Shown here: piece by piece, positions 25,944 to 33,880 of the stretch | Layout: each line of letters begins with the position of its first letter | Numbering within the stretch: position 1 is the first letter of the stretch | Assembly (NCBI RefSeq): GCF_014195505.1 | Contig: NZ_JACIBV010000001.1 | Span: forward strand, 2,790,001-2,854,000 | Origin: Nonomuraea dietziae | Lineage (GTDB): Bacteria > Actinomycetota > Actinomycetes > Streptosporangiales > Streptosporangiaceae | Direction of reading: 5' to 3' | Length of the DNA: 64,000 nucleotides | Translations under genes and position numbers: made by a program | The notes under the pieces: generated by a model | Told to the model about the DNA's origin: nothing | Databases searched by the model: none | The model's input: the letters and a program-made list of their open reading frames with translations, nothing else

Positions 25944-26876
25944 ATGAGTTCCTACGTTGTCGCGCTCGATGTCGGTGGCACGTCCATGAAGGGCGGCCTC
26001 GTCAGCGAGAACGGTCAGGTGCTGGTGACCGACCGGCGTCCCACGCTGCGCGGCGACGAGGCGGTGGGCGCCGTCAGAGAGTTCGTCTCCGACCTGGCGG
26101 CCAGGGGCGACGGCCCGCCCGCCGGGGTCGGCCTGGCCGTGCCCGGCCTCGTCACGGCCGACAGCGCGATCTACGCCGCCAACATCGGCTGGCGCGACGT
26201 GCCCGCGCGCTCCTTCGTGAACATGGACGTCCCCGTCATGCTCGGCCACGACGTCCGCACCGGCGGCCTGGCCGAGAGCGTGCTGGGCGCGGGGCGCGGG
26301 ATCTCCGACTTCCTGTTCCTGCCCATCGGCACCGGCATCGCCGGCGCCATGATCCTGTCCGGCCGGCCGTACGGCGGTGCGGAGGGCTGGGGCGGCGAGA
26401 TCGGCCACATCCCCGTCTTCCCCGACGGCGAGCCCTGCGCCTGCGGGCAGCTCGGCTGCCTGGAGACCTACGCCTCGGCCGCCTCGGTCGGACGCCGCTA
26501 CAGCGAGCGCTCGGGCATCGCGGGGGTGAAGGCCGAGGAGGTCGTCGCCTCCGACGACCCGCTGGCCATCGAGGTGTGGGACGAGGCGGTGGAGGCGCTG
26601 TCGCTGGCGCTGGCCACGTACACGCTGCTGCTCGACCCCTCCGTCATCGTGCTCGGCGGCGGCCTCGCCGAGGCGGGCCCCGCCCTGTTCGACCCGGTAC
26701 GCACCAGGCTGGTCAAGCGCCTGGCCTTCAGGGAGGCGCCTCCCCTGGTGGCGGCGGCACTGGGGGTGAACGCGGGCATGCTCGGCGCGGCCCTCCTGGG
26801 CTGGAGGGCGGCGGGCGTGCCTGGAGCGGGCACGGGATGGACAATGGATGTGCGATCGGCGCCCGCGGTGTCGTAA
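25944..26876 (+). CDS. ROK-family sugar kinase, glucokinase-like
   Basis: A 310-residue kinase that phosphorylates glucose or a related sugar with ATP. The phosphate-binding start is VALDVGGTSMKGG, the sugar-binding EIGHIPV follows GGAEGWGG, and the ROK zinc site is CACGQLGCLE. The second ATP motif is VIVLGGGLAEAG. I chose the ATG at 25944 for its spacing from AGGA. It ends 17 bp before tRNA-Val, just outside the mobile island. Confidence 0.9.
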   Translation: MSSYVVALDVGGTSMKGGLVSENGQVLVTDRRPTLRGDEAVGAVREFVSDLAARGDGPPAGVGLAVPGLVTADSAIYAANIGWRDVPARSFVNMDVPVMLGHDVRTGGLAESVLGAGRGISDFLFLPIGTGIAGAMILSGRPYGGAEGWGGEIGHIPVFPDGEPCACGQLGCLETYASAASVGRRYSERSGIAGVKAEEVVASDDPLAIEVWDEAVEALSLALATYTLLLDPSVIVLGGGLAEAGPALFDPVRTRLVKRLAFREAPPLVAAALGVNAGMLGAALLGWRAAGVPGAGTGWTMDVRSAPAVS

Positions 26877-26893
26877 GGTGTAGTGCCGATCAG

Positions 26894-26968
26894 GGGCGGT
26901 TAGCTCAGCGGTAGAGCACTCGCCTTACAAGCGAGGGGTCACTGGTTCGATACCAGTACCGCCCACCA
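26894..26968 (+). tRNA. tRNA-Val (anticodon UAC), integration target
   Basis: Complete cloverleaf with encoded CCA. The acceptor stem is GGGCGGT paired with ACCGCCC; the anticodon stem is CTCGC/GCGAG around loop CTTACAA, giving anticodon TAC; the T arm is CTGGTTCGATACCAG. Its 3' half is copied at 36855 and 40477 by integration of mobile elements. Confidence 0.96.
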
Positions 26969-27008
26969 GCGCAAAGAAGCCCGGTAGCGATCTTGCTACC
27001 GGGCTTCG
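26923..27008 (+). repeat. attL: left 86-bp att repeat of the AICE
   Basis: Identical to 36855-36940 except for one base (26971 G against 36903 A). It covers the tRNA-Val anticodon loop to CCA and the following terminator. The intact tRNA remains on this side. Confidence 0.95.
26976..27007 (+). terminator. Terminator after tRNA-Val
   Basis: Perfect 13-bp stem GAAGCCCGGTAGC with GCTACCGGGCTTC and loop GATCTT, seven bases beyond the CCA. The same hairpin is part of the duplicated att segment at 36908-36939. On the minus strand it follows the int stop codon. Confidence 0.85.
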
Positions 27009-27028
27009 TGCCATTAGCGTGCCATTAG
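27007..27028. repeat. Left pair of integrase arm-type repeats
   Basis: Two perfect tandem copies of CGTGCCATTAG (27007-27017, 27018-27028) begin at the attL edge and run into the int stop codon. The same 11-mer occurs as pairs near attR. Likely binding sites for integrase or an accessory factor. Confidence 0.7.
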
Positions 27029-28137
27029 GTCGAGTTGATTATGGCGTCTATCGCGTTGACGATCTTGCGGTCGGCCTCTTCGGTGCTGTGCTGGTAGATC
27101 AGCGCGGCGCGCACCGAATCGTGGCCCATCCGCACCATGAGATCTTTGAGGCTTGCGCCGGACGCGGCGGCGATCGTGTTGCCTGTGTGGCGAAGATCAT
27201 GGAAGTGCAGACCAGGCATGCCGATCTTCGTCGTGTTCTCGTCCCACTTGGCCGCGCGCCTGAAGTTGCTTCGGCGCAGGACTCCGCCCCGTGAGCCGGT
27301 GAAGACCAGGTCATCGGGTTCCGGTCCCGTGAACGAGTCGAGATGTTCCTGTACGGCGGGGATGATCGCCCGGGGGATGGCGACCGTGCGAACACCGGCG
27401 CGTGACTTGGGTGGCCCGACCAGGAGTTCGCCAGTGTCCAGCTCGACGTGCTGTTGCCGAACGCTGACCGTGCCCTTCGCCAGGTCCAGGTCCATCCGCC
27501 GTAGGGCGGCCGCCTCACCCCACCGCAGGCTCGCGAAGGTGGCCAGGAGGATCAGCGCCCGCAGCCGCTTCGAGACGAGGTCAGCCAGCTTGAAGACTTG
27601 TGCCACCGTGAGCACCGGTCGTTCGTCGGGCTTCTCCTCACCGGCTCCCCTGATGCGACAGGGGTTGCGCGGGATGATCCGGTCGTCGGCGGCCGTCATG
27701 AGCACGGCGCGCAGGAAGCGGTACGCCTTGGCCACCTCCGACGCGCCGACTCCGTTCGAGATCAGCGCGGCCCGCCACTCTCGGACGGTCGACGTGTCGA
27801 TCTTTCCGATGGCGACACTGCCGAGGTAGGGCAGGATGTACCGCTTGAGTAAGCCCGTGTAGATCTCGACAGTACGAGGGCGGAGGTTGGGCCTTTCCGC
27901 GATCCACTTCGCTGCGCAGTGGCCGAGCTTGACCTTCGAGCGCTGAGGGTCGGTCCAGTCGCCTGTGATCAGCTTGGCTTCGATCAGGGAGAGCGCCTTC
28001 TCGGCGTCGCGTTCCTTCGCATAGGTCGTCTCGCCGACGTGGATCCTGCCGTCAGGCCCGGGATGCCTGATCTGGAAGCGGCCCGAGGGGAGCGCGCGGA
28101 TGCTGCCGAAGCGGCGCTTACCTGGTTTGTTCGCCAT
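27025..28137 (-). CDS. int: Tyrosine recombinase integrase of the AICE
   Basis: A 370-residue site-specific recombinase that integrates and probably excises the element at tRNA-Val. The start ATG at 28137 has GGAGGG upstream and overlaps the rep stop (TAATG); a longer open frame to 28554 lies inside rep. An arm-binding domain with a basic start is followed by the SAM-like core-binding domain. Catalytic residues are visible: arginine in SLRWGEAAAL, HDLRH in HFHDLRHTGNT, histidine in MGHDSV and the nucleophile tyrosine in ALIYQH. It ends inside the arm repeats next to attL. Confidence 0.95.
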   Translation of the reverse strand: MANKPGKRRFGSIRALPSGRFQIRHPGPDGRIHVGETTYAKERDAEKALSLIEAKLITGDWTDPQRSKVKLGHCAAKWIAERPNLRPRTVEIYTGLLKRYILPYLGSVAIGKIDTSTVREWRAALISNGVGASEVAKAYRFLRAVLMTAADDRIIPRNPCRIRGAGEEKPDERPVLTVAQVFKLADLVSKRLRALILLATFASLRWGEAAALRRMDLDLAKGTVSVRQQHVELDTGELLVGPPKSRAGVRTVAIPRAIIPAVQEHLDSFTGPEPDDLVFTGSRGGVLRRSNFRRAAKWDENTTKIGMPGLHFHDLRHTGNTIAAASGASLKDLMVRMGHDSVRAALIYQHSTEEADRKIVNAIDAIINST

Positions 28138-29756
28138 TACGCTGCCCTCCTGCGTTCGCCGGTTGCCGAAAGATCTGTGTCGTCTGCTTGGGCCTGGTGT
28201 TCGGCCAGGAGCGCACGCCAGCGTTGGCGGTTGGCGATCTCGACCAGGAGCCGTTGTCCGAGCGGCGGAAGGTCTGGGTCGCCTGGTGGGATCGGTCGCC
28301 AGGTGTAGCGGTTCGGGTCGATGCCGGCGGTTGCCGAAAGACCGAGGGTCTCCAGGACCCAGGCGCGGCGGTCGGCTCGGTGTTCGGTGAGGGTCTTGTT
28401 CGACCACTTGCGGGAGACCAGGACGCGGCGGCCCGGGTAGCCGAGGTGTTCGGGCTTGTGGCCCTTGCCCCGGCACTGTCCGGGAGCCTGGCCAGGCTTG
28501 GCGCCCTTGGGTTGCACGCCGTAGCGGAGCCAGTTCGGGCAGGTGGGCGAGCACGGCTCGTAGCGCAGGGCGTCCGCCATCCGGTCGGCGTGATCCCTCT
28601 GGCGCGGGTTGTCCAGGTCGCAGGTCTCGGCGATCGACTTGGTGAGGTACTTGGACAGGTAGCGGATCACCTGGTCGGCGTTCGGGGTTCCGGCGAGCAC
28701 GCCCTTGGCGTCGACCTGGTCGCCGAAGGTGAGCACGTGCAGCGGCTCGGCGTCCTCGTCGGTGAGGGCGTCGAGGGCTTGGTCCCAGGTCGGGAGTACC
28801 TCACCGGTGCGGGGGTCGAGATAGCCGACCTCGTCTTCCCAGACGGGAAGCGTCTCGCCGTCGAAGACGACGCGATCAGCTTGAGGCCACCACACCTGGT
28901 GGTATGTGGCGGCGGCAATCTGCTTGATCTCCGCTCGGGAGAGCGTGCCGCGCATGGCCAGATGCAGGTGTGGAGCCAGCCGCTTCTGCGGTTCGACGGT
29001 GGCGAAGTACTGCACGTCCCAGCCAGCCACGCGCCGCAGGTTCTGCACGAAGCGGTCCACCAGCTTGGAGAAGTGCAGAGCGTCACGGGCGGCCCGCCGG
29101 TAGTCGTAGGCAGTGGGGTCGAGCGGTGCGCCGTCGAGGATGCGCCCATAGGACGGCAGGGTGAGCGTGATGAACATCGAGGGCCGGAACCGCTGGCCGT
29201 CCGGCGACTCGTAGACCCTCCCGAGGGTGCTGGACACCTTCTTACGCTTGGGGAGGTCGGGGGCATCCTGCCGTCGCCTGGTCGAGCGCCTACGGCCCGT
29301 CGAGGTCCTGCCGAGGACGCTGCCCCGCAGTCCCGAACGGCGTAGGTCAGCGTCGACCTCTGCCAGCGCGTCATCCCAGGGGGCGAGGTCTTCCCCGTCC
29401 TGGTCGGCCTGGTCGCGCAGGGCTTGAAGCTGTGCCCGCAGTTCGACGAGGTAACGCTGTTCGTCGGTCGGCTCGCTGGCGGGGATGACCGGCTCATGGT
29501 CGAGGTGCCAGCCCTCCCGGCACTGCGCCTTGCGGAGCTGGAGGTTGCGCTTGGCGCACGGCGGACACTTGCTCTCCAGGGTGGCACCACAGGGGATGTC
29601 GACCACCCGGGCGGTGCCTTTCGCGTTGTCGACACAGCGCATCGGCACGGGACGGATGCACACGCCGAGGGAGATGGCGAGCTGGTCGACGACCTCCCGC
29701 GCGAGCGGCATCGCCATCCGCACCGCGCGGGGAGTCGAGCGAACATTGCCGGTCAT
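28137..29756 (-). CDS. RepSA-type rolling-circle replication initiator
   Basis: A 539-residue initiator. The ATG at 29756 overlaps the stop of the zinc-ribbon gene. The N-terminus has the RepSA pattern (IRPVPMRCVD, then CGATLESKCPPC, then QCREGWHLD), a cysteine-rich start. The HUH metal motif is APHLHLAMRG, and the nicking tyrosine is probably in VIRYLSKYLTKS. A later cysteine/histidine cluster (CSPTCPNWLRYG) is also typical. It nicks the double-strand origin, often located inside this gene in pSAM2. Coupled to int. Confidence 0.9.
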   Translation of the reverse strand: MTGNVRSTPRAVRMAMPLAREVVDQLAISLGVCIRPVPMRCVDNAKGTARVVDIPCGATLESKCPPCAKRNLQLRKAQCREGWHLDHEPVIPASEPTDEQRYLVELRAQLQALRDQADQDGEDLAPWDDALAEVDADLRRSGLRGSVLGRTSTGRRRSTRRRQDAPDLPKRKKVSSTLGRVYESPDGQRFRPSMFITLTLPSYGRILDGAPLDPTAYDYRRAARDALHFSKLVDRFVQNLRRVAGWDVQYFATVEPQKRLAPHLHLAMRGTLSRAEIKQIAAATYHQVWWPQADRVVFDGETLPVWEDEVGYLDPRTGEVLPTWDQALDALTDEDAEPLHVLTFGDQVDAKGVLAGTPNADQVIRYLSKYLTKSIAETCDLDNPRQRDHADRMADALRYEPCSPTCPNWLRYGVQPKGAKPGQAPGQCRGKGHKPEHLGYPGRRVLVSRKWSNKTLTEHRADRRAWVLETLGLSATAGIDPNRYTWRPIPPGDPDLPPLGQRLLVEIANRQRWRALLAEHQAQADDTDLSATGERRRAA

Positions 29757-29959
29757 CGGGTCTTGCTCCGGGTGGCGCGGGCCGTGCGGGTACGGCGGGG
29801 CTTGGCCTTGACCGGCTCGGGCTCGACCAGGACGAGGGACGCTTGTCCGCACTCGCCGCAGGTGACCTGCTGAGTGGCCTGGTCGAGGAAGCACTTGCCC
29901 TTGGTCCGGCAGGTCGGGCAGCGGTGGCCGGGAAGCAGTTCGGTTCCGGTGTCGGTCAT
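29753..29959 (-). CDS. Small AICE zinc-ribbon protein
   Basis: A 68-residue protein between traSA and rep. Two CxxC knuckles (HRCPTCRTKGKC and VTCGECGQ) form a zinc ribbon; the tail is strongly basic (PRRTRTARATRSKTR), suggesting nucleic-acid contact. The stop overlaps the rep start (ATGA), and the start is 2 bp after the traSA stop. Similar small proteins occupy this slot in other AICEs; function unknown, possibly in mobilisation or spreading. Confidence 0.8.
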   Translation of the reverse strand: MTDTGTELLPGHRCPTCRTKGKCFLDQATQQVTCGECGQASLVLVEPEPVKAKPRRTRTARATRSKTR

Positions 29960-29961
29960 GG

Positions 29962-31431
29962 TCAGGCCGCCTCTCCACTGGTCTGGATCTGGGGGAGGGT
30001 GAGGGTGTCGCCGTCGTGCTTGCGGTCGGTGAGCCAGGCGACCATGTCGCGGATGTCGGTGTCGGAGACGTAGGCCGCTCGCACCCGTACCGGCTCAGGC
30101 GAGGTCTCCAGCCGGACGTAGGCGACGCCCGCGCCGATCTCCGGGACAGGTGAGATGAGGTCGGCCAGTGCGCCCCGCTCGCGAGCGCCTTCCCCGAGCA
30201 CCATGTCCACCTGTTCCGACTCGTCCAGCCGCATGGCGATCTTGTCGGGGAACAGGTTGCGGATCGTGATCACGTCTTTGCGGGGGTCTTGCAGCAGCGC
30301 CATGACGCCGACGCCGACCGCGCGCCCCTGTGTGGTCAGGGTGGCGAGCGCGGCGTTGATGCGCCGCTTCAGGTCGCGATCGTTCTGGTAGGCGGTCAGG
30401 AAGGCGAGTTCGTCGACGATCACCAGCATGAACGGGTACTCGATCGTGGGGGTGTGGGAGCGCTGGTGCCCGCCGTAGAGGGCGGCCCTGTCCTGCATCA
30501 GCGAGACGACCTCTTCGAGGAGGTCGGCGCAGTCTTCCGGGGTGGCGGCGTAGCGGTGGAAGAGTTCGCGTCCGTAGGACAGCTCCATCAGTTTGGGGTC
30601 CAGCCCGACGAGCGTGACCAGCCCCTCACCGATGGCGGGCAGCAGTCCGCGCACTGTGGACCAGATGAGCGAGCCCTTGCCCGCCCCGGTCGCGCCAGCG
30701 CCGAGGATGTGTGTGCCGTGGACCTTAAGCGTCCACGGGGTGCCGTCCTCGCACAGCCCGACCGGGACCGCGCCAAGATCAACGGTCTGGGGGATGGGCA
30801 GTGCGGGCAGCGGCTTGCGGAGGGGGTCACGTCGCGGGAACGTCAGGCGCAGCAGACCCGCACGGACGATCGCGGTCCGGCAGCCGAGAGCGCCGAAGGC
30901 GTGCGCGAGGTTGTCGGCCCGTGCGGTCCAGTCGGCGAAGGACTGACCCTTGAGCATCTTGACCGTCACCGTGTCGGCCACCGGTCCGCAGGTCACCCGG
31001 ACGAGCCGGGGCCGATACTCCACGTTCCTGGCCGTCTTGGTCAGGCCCGCGCCGGACATGGCGAACGACCAGTGAGGGCGGTAGATCCAGATCAGCCGCC
31101 AGAAGGCCAGTAACCGCCGGCCGATCCACCGGGCGAAGGTGGCGCGGTCGGTCAGCCCCCAGGCCGTGAGCGCGAGGAGGACGGAACCGAACGGCCAGGC
31201 CGCCGCCTGCCAGCCGTACCGGATGACCAGATAGACGGGGGTCAGGGTGGCGAGGATCGCGACGGGGTGCCGGTAGAGGAGCCGGATCAGACCGCAGGCG
31301 AACCGCCAGACCAGGATCGTGATGGTGATGAAGGCGGGGGTCTGCACGACGGTCGGGCGGAACATGAGCGGTGCGCCCGGAGTGGTCGTGACCAGGTCCC
31401 CGGCTACCTCACCGTGGGTTCGACGAAGCAT
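29962..31431 (-). CDS. TraSA/FtsK-type DNA translocase for conjugative transfer
   Basis: A 489-residue membrane-anchored ATPase, the main transfer protein of AICEs; it moves double-stranded DNA between hyphae. Two or three N-terminal membrane segments (TPAFITITILVWRFACGLI, AILATLTPVYLVI, SVLLALTAWGL) precede the motor domain. Walker A is GATGAGKGS and Walker B is LVIVDELAFL. The end contains the winged-helix-like recognition region expected for site binding. GGAGGTG precedes the ATG. Confidence 0.92.
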   Translation of the reverse strand: MLRRTHGEVAGDLVTTTPGAPLMFRPTVVQTPAFITITILVWRFACGLIRLLYRHPVAILATLTPVYLVIRYGWQAAAWPFGSVLLALTAWGLTDRATFARWIGRRLLAFWRLIWIYRPHWSFAMSGAGLTKTARNVEYRPRLVRVTCGPVADTVTVKMLKGQSFADWTARADNLAHAFGALGCRTAIVRAGLLRLTFPRRDPLRKPLPALPIPQTVDLGAVPVGLCEDGTPWTLKVHGTHILGAGATGAGKGSLIWSTVRGLLPAIGEGLVTLVGLDPKLMELSYGRELFHRYAATPEDCADLLEEVVSLMQDRAALYGGHQRSHTPTIEYPFMLVIVDELAFLTAYQNDRDLKRRINAALATLTTQGRAVGVGVMALLQDPRKDVITIRNLFPDKIAMRLDESEQVDMVLGEGARERGALADLISPVPEIGAGVAYVRLETSPEPVRVRAAYVSDTDIRDMVAWLTDRKHDGDTLTLPQIQTSGEAA

Positions 31432-31524
31432 ACGATGGACACCTCCTTGAGTTCCTTGCTGGGGATGTTGGGGAGATCAGGGGCCACCGGAAGTTGCCGC
31501 TTCGTGGTGGCCCCGCCTTGCGTC

Positions 31525-31797
31525 TCAGGCCGCGCCTTCCCTGTTGAGGGGGGCTATGGTCTGCCACTGCCGTTCGATCTCGGCGGCCCAGAGCTGCGCC
31601 GCGTTGGCCAGGTCGCGAGCGAACTCGACCGACTCGGCAGTGATCTGGTCGGCGTGCAGGCAGATCGACACGACCGAGTTACCGGCGCCCAGCGCCAGGA
31701 CCGGTGTACGGCCCGGGTAGATGCCGCAGGATGCCTGACCCTTGCCGTCCACGTGCAGTGCCGTCCGCTGCCGTGAGCCGCCCCGCCGCGCCGTCAT
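31525..31797 (-). CDS. Small conserved AICE protein
   Basis: A 90-residue protein whose ATG overlaps the stop of the Pra-like gene (ATGA). It is basic at the start (MTARRGGSRQR) and has a central strand-rich part (VLALGAGNSVVSICLHADQ) followed by a helix (FARDLANAAQLWAAEIERQW). No known motif. Its position between pra and traSA and the coupling argue for a role in the transfer/replication operon. Confidence 0.75.
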   Translation of the reverse strand: MTARRGGSRQRTALHVDGKGQASCGIYPGRTPVLALGAGNSVVSICLHADQITAESVEFARDLANAAQLWAAEIERQWQTIAPLNREGAA

Positions 31798-32207
31798 CAC
31801 GCACCGTCCTTGTGCGCCGGAGCGGGCTTGACGCCGTTCGGCTTGACGATCGCGCTCGCCCGCAGCGAGTAGGCCAGCCGCCTGGTCTTCTCGTTCAGGT
31901 ACGGCGTCACCGTCATGTCGGTGAACTCGACCTGCTCGAACATGACGCCGGTCGGGGGAACCGGCTGCATGTCGGCCAGGATCTTCACCGACACCTCGCG
32001 CGACTTCGCACCGAGCTCGGGGTCCATGTCCATGACCCGGCACTGCCAGACGCGGCCACCGGTGACCTTGTCCTTGGCCGGGGACCGCTTGCCCGACTTC
32101 TCGTCGTAGTCCTCCGCCTGGGCGATCGAGCCCGGCACCAGCACGCAGCCAGCCGGGAACACCTCGTCGAAGCGGACCTTGAACCTTGCTCCACCCTGGA
32201 GAGCCAA
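31797..32207 (-). CDS. Pra-like activator of AICE replication, integration and excision
   Basis: A 136-residue protein beginning MALQGGARFKVRFDEVFPAG, which resembles proteins annotated as replication/integration/excision activators after pSAM2 Pra. In pSAM2 Pra switches on the rep-xis-int operon and is itself repressed by KorSA. Here it is the first gene of the minus-strand operon, directly downstream of KorSA-like operators, which fits that circuit. No classic helix-turn-helix is visible, so the functional label rests on similarity and position. Confidence 0.7.
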   Translation of the reverse strand: MALQGGARFKVRFDEVFPAGCVLVPGSIAQAEDYDEKSGKRSPAKDKVTGGRVWQCRVMDMDPELGAKSREVSVKILADMQPVPPTGVMFEQVEFTDMTVTPYLNEKTRRLAYSLRASAIVKPNGVKPAPAHKDGA

Positions 32208-32250
32208 TGCAAACCTCCTGATCTGGCAGCATCTTCGATGCTGTCAACCT

Positions 32251-32303
32251 GACCTATCAGGTCGTGATCTGAAGGTACGTCCGCCAACCTGACATGTCAA
32301 GTT
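32251..32303. promoter_or_regulatory. Two KorSA-type operators upstream of the pra-like gene
   Basis: GACCTATCAGGTC (32251-32263) is a perfect palindrome with a 3-bp centre; AACCTGACATGTCAAGTT (32286-32303) is an 18-bp palindrome with one mismatched pair. Both contain the TGAC/GTCA core also seen before the repressor gene at 33094. They lie in the pra promoter region, as expected for repression of transfer and replication genes. Confidence 0.7.
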
Positions 32304-32328
32304 GCTTTTGTTGGCGGACTGGTTAGGT

Positions 32329-33063
32329 CTATGAGAGCGGATAGACGTCCCGAAGCTCGTGGCGATCACCAGGCAGTACGGCGTCGACGAGCTGGCGGGC
32401 GTGTCCCGCCGAGTCGTGTCCTGTGACGACAAGGTTCAGCACTGGTGCGCCTGCCTCTATGCCGAGAACGGTCGCCTCGTCGGGCGTGGCAGCCCTGGAC
32501 AGGGTGCGTTCGACGGCGTGGTCGAGGCGCAGCCTCTTGCGCCCGTAGAGGTGTCGCCGGATGCCCTCGTCCAGAGGTTCCGGCGATGAGAGCTTGGTCC
32601 CCGCCACGAGATCGAGCGGAAACCAGGCTGACACCAGCTCAATCGGCCCACCTTGATCACTGATCACGTATTGCCGCAGGAAGGCCTTGGTTCCAGGGGG
32701 AATCTCAAGGAGTGTCGCGACCTTGAGAGGGGCGACCACGATCCCCGCTTGCAGGAGCTCGGCGGAGGAGTCCGACTCCGACTCGTCGAGCAGTCGTTGC
32801 CCGGGGTACGAGCGCTGCTCGGTGATGGCGGGCACCTTGCCCCGCACGAAGGAGCCGCGTCCGGTCTGGGTCTCGATCAGGCCTTCTTGCCGGAGAAGTC
32901 GAAGCGCCTCGATGACGGTCGGCCGCGACACGTCGAACTCGGTGACGAGTTGGTGCTGTGAGGGCAGCAAGGTGCCGGCCGCGTAGGTTCCGTCTTGGAT
33001 GCGCGATTTCAGCGCGTTCAGCACCCGCTCGTACTTCAAGGTGTCTTCTTCGCGCTTTGCCAT
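32329..33063 (-). CDS. GntR/HutC-family repressor, KorSA-like
   Basis: A 244-residue regulator. The ATG at 33063 is preferred over the upstream GTG because MAKREEDTLKYERVLNALK is the natural start of the GntR winged helix (QHQLVTEFDVSRPTVIEALRLLRQEGLI). The C-terminal two thirds are a UTRA ligand-binding domain. In pSAM2 the GntR member KorSA represses pra and itself. Palindromes of the same type precede this gene and the pra-like gene. Confidence 0.9.
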   Translation of the reverse strand: MAKREEDTLKYERVLNALKSRIQDGTYAAGTLLPSQHQLVTEFDVSRPTVIEALRLLRQEGLIETQTGRGSFVRGKVPAITEQRSYPGQRLLDESESDSSAELLQAGIVVAPLKVATLLEIPPGTKAFLRQYVISDQGGPIELVSAWFPLDLVAGTKLSSPEPLDEGIRRHLYGRKRLRLDHAVERTLSRAATPDEATVLGIEAGAPVLNLVVTGHDSAGHARQLVDAVLPGDRHELRDVYPLS

Positions 33064-33093
33064 GACAGCTACTCCACTTACATGTATATGACC

Positions 33094-33106
33094 TGTCAGG
33101 CTGACA
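33094..33106. promoter_or_regulatory. KorSA-type operator upstream of the repressor gene
   Basis: TGTCAGGCTGACA is a perfect 6-bp palindrome around one base, inside TGACCTGTCAGGCTGACA. It is 31 bp before the repressor start codon and overlaps an AT-rich promoter-like stretch (ACATGTATATGACC), consistent with autoregulation. Confidence 0.65.
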
Positions 33107-33132
33107 GTAGCATCGGGTTGAACGCTTGCCAC

Positions 33133-33218
33133 CCCCAACCCGTTGGGGAGCCCGACAGAGCCGTTTCGGGGGGAAGGGCGGAGCCGTGACGTGGGGGCGT
33201 CACACGGCTCTGTCGGGC
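33133..33218. promoter_or_regulatory. Structured region with competing hairpins
   Basis: A 15-bp perfect stem pairs 33150-33164 (GCCCGACAGAGCCGT) with 33204-33218. Inside it GTGACG (33186-33191) pairs with CGTCAC (33198-33203). GAGCCGT occurs twice on the left (33158-33164 and 33181-33187), and both copies can pair with ACGGCTC, so two folds exclude each other. A small CCCCAA/TTGGGG hairpin precedes (33133-33148). It could terminate the minus-strand genes at 33297-33760, or act as an origin or transfer locus. Confidence 0.55.
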
Positions 33219-33296
33219 GTGAGGCGCGACGACGAGGGAATTGACCTGGGCCGCACGGCACCCATCCGGGCCTCGACCTCGTCGCCGCGCCAGCTG

Positions 33297-33596
33297 TCAG
33301 GGGCGGCGGTCGCGGTTGACGTAGGCCGCAAGCGTCTGCGCCGCGCCCTCGATGTCATCGACCGGGTGGCGCTTCTCGGCGTTCTGCCACGAGAAGTACG
33401 CGCCGCCGTACCCCACGAAGACGTGCACAGGCAGGCACGGCTCCGGGCCGTACACGAGCAGGCACTCCAACTCGGGCCGCAGGCTGGCCACGACGTGCTC
33501 AGCCCGGAGAAGCCGGAACTGCAACTTCTCCAGTTGGATCAGCTCGGTCGCAGGCGTGGAAGGGAGCTTCGCCACCCTGATGAAGATGTGGTTCAT
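33297..33596 (-). CDS. Hypothetical AICE protein
   Basis: A 99-residue protein. The ATG at 33596 overlaps the stop of the zinc-finger gene (ATGA). The sequence has a clear mixed alpha/beta character: MNHIFIRVAKLPS, then helix-like EKLQFRLLRAEHVVASL, then VHVFVGYGGAYFSW and a closing helix. I recognise no family. It is separated from the GntR gene by the hairpin region. Confidence 0.7.
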   Translation of the reverse strand: MNHIFIRVAKLPSTPATELIQLEKLQFRLLRAEHVVASLRPELECLLVYGPEPCLPVHVFVGYGGAYFSWQNAEKRHPVDDIEGAAQTLAAYVNRDRRP

Positions 33597-33760
33597 CAGC
33601 GAGACTCCTGTCCTGAGCCCGCGCATTCGGCACACTGAACCCGAGGCGCGCTTGAGCTGCGAGCGTTCAGGGTGCGCGAGCCGTACGCCCTGCGATCCTG
33701 TGCGTACCGCCACCCGATGCCCCTGCATGATGAGCACTGCGGCTTGCTCCCTGTGTCCAC
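33596..33760 (-). CDS. Small CxxCxGxG zinc-finger protein
   Basis: A 54-residue protein with GTG start and GGAGGG five bases before it. Two DnaJ-like knuckles (CSSCRGIGW near the start, CAECAGSGQ near the end) would bind one zinc ion. The middle is basic. Too short for the default ORF cutoff in this frame unless read from an upstream non-start. Coupled to the next gene by ATGA, and divergent from the XRE-TPR gene. Confidence 0.65.
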   Translation of the reverse strand: MDTGSKPQCSSCRGIGWRYAQDRRAYGSRTLNARSSSAPRVQCAECAGSGQESR

Positions 33761-33880
33761 GACTGCCCTCCGTGCGATGGACGGGACGACTGGTAGCGGT
33801 GACACTAGATCGCGGAGCAACCTCTGACCCGGAAGGATTTTCCGGGTTCCCCGAACCCATCCAGCGAGGTCGGAGCGGGC

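Noticed and set aside
26923..27028. CRISPR-like short repeats
   Set aside because: The 11-mer pairs are directly adjacent without spacers and there are no cas genes; no CRISPR array is seen anywhere in the window.
28140..28554. N-terminal extension of int to 509 residues
   Set aside because: The extra part lies inside rep in another frame and is proline/arginine-rich; the ATG at 28137 has a strong Shine-Dalgarno and overlaps the rep stop.
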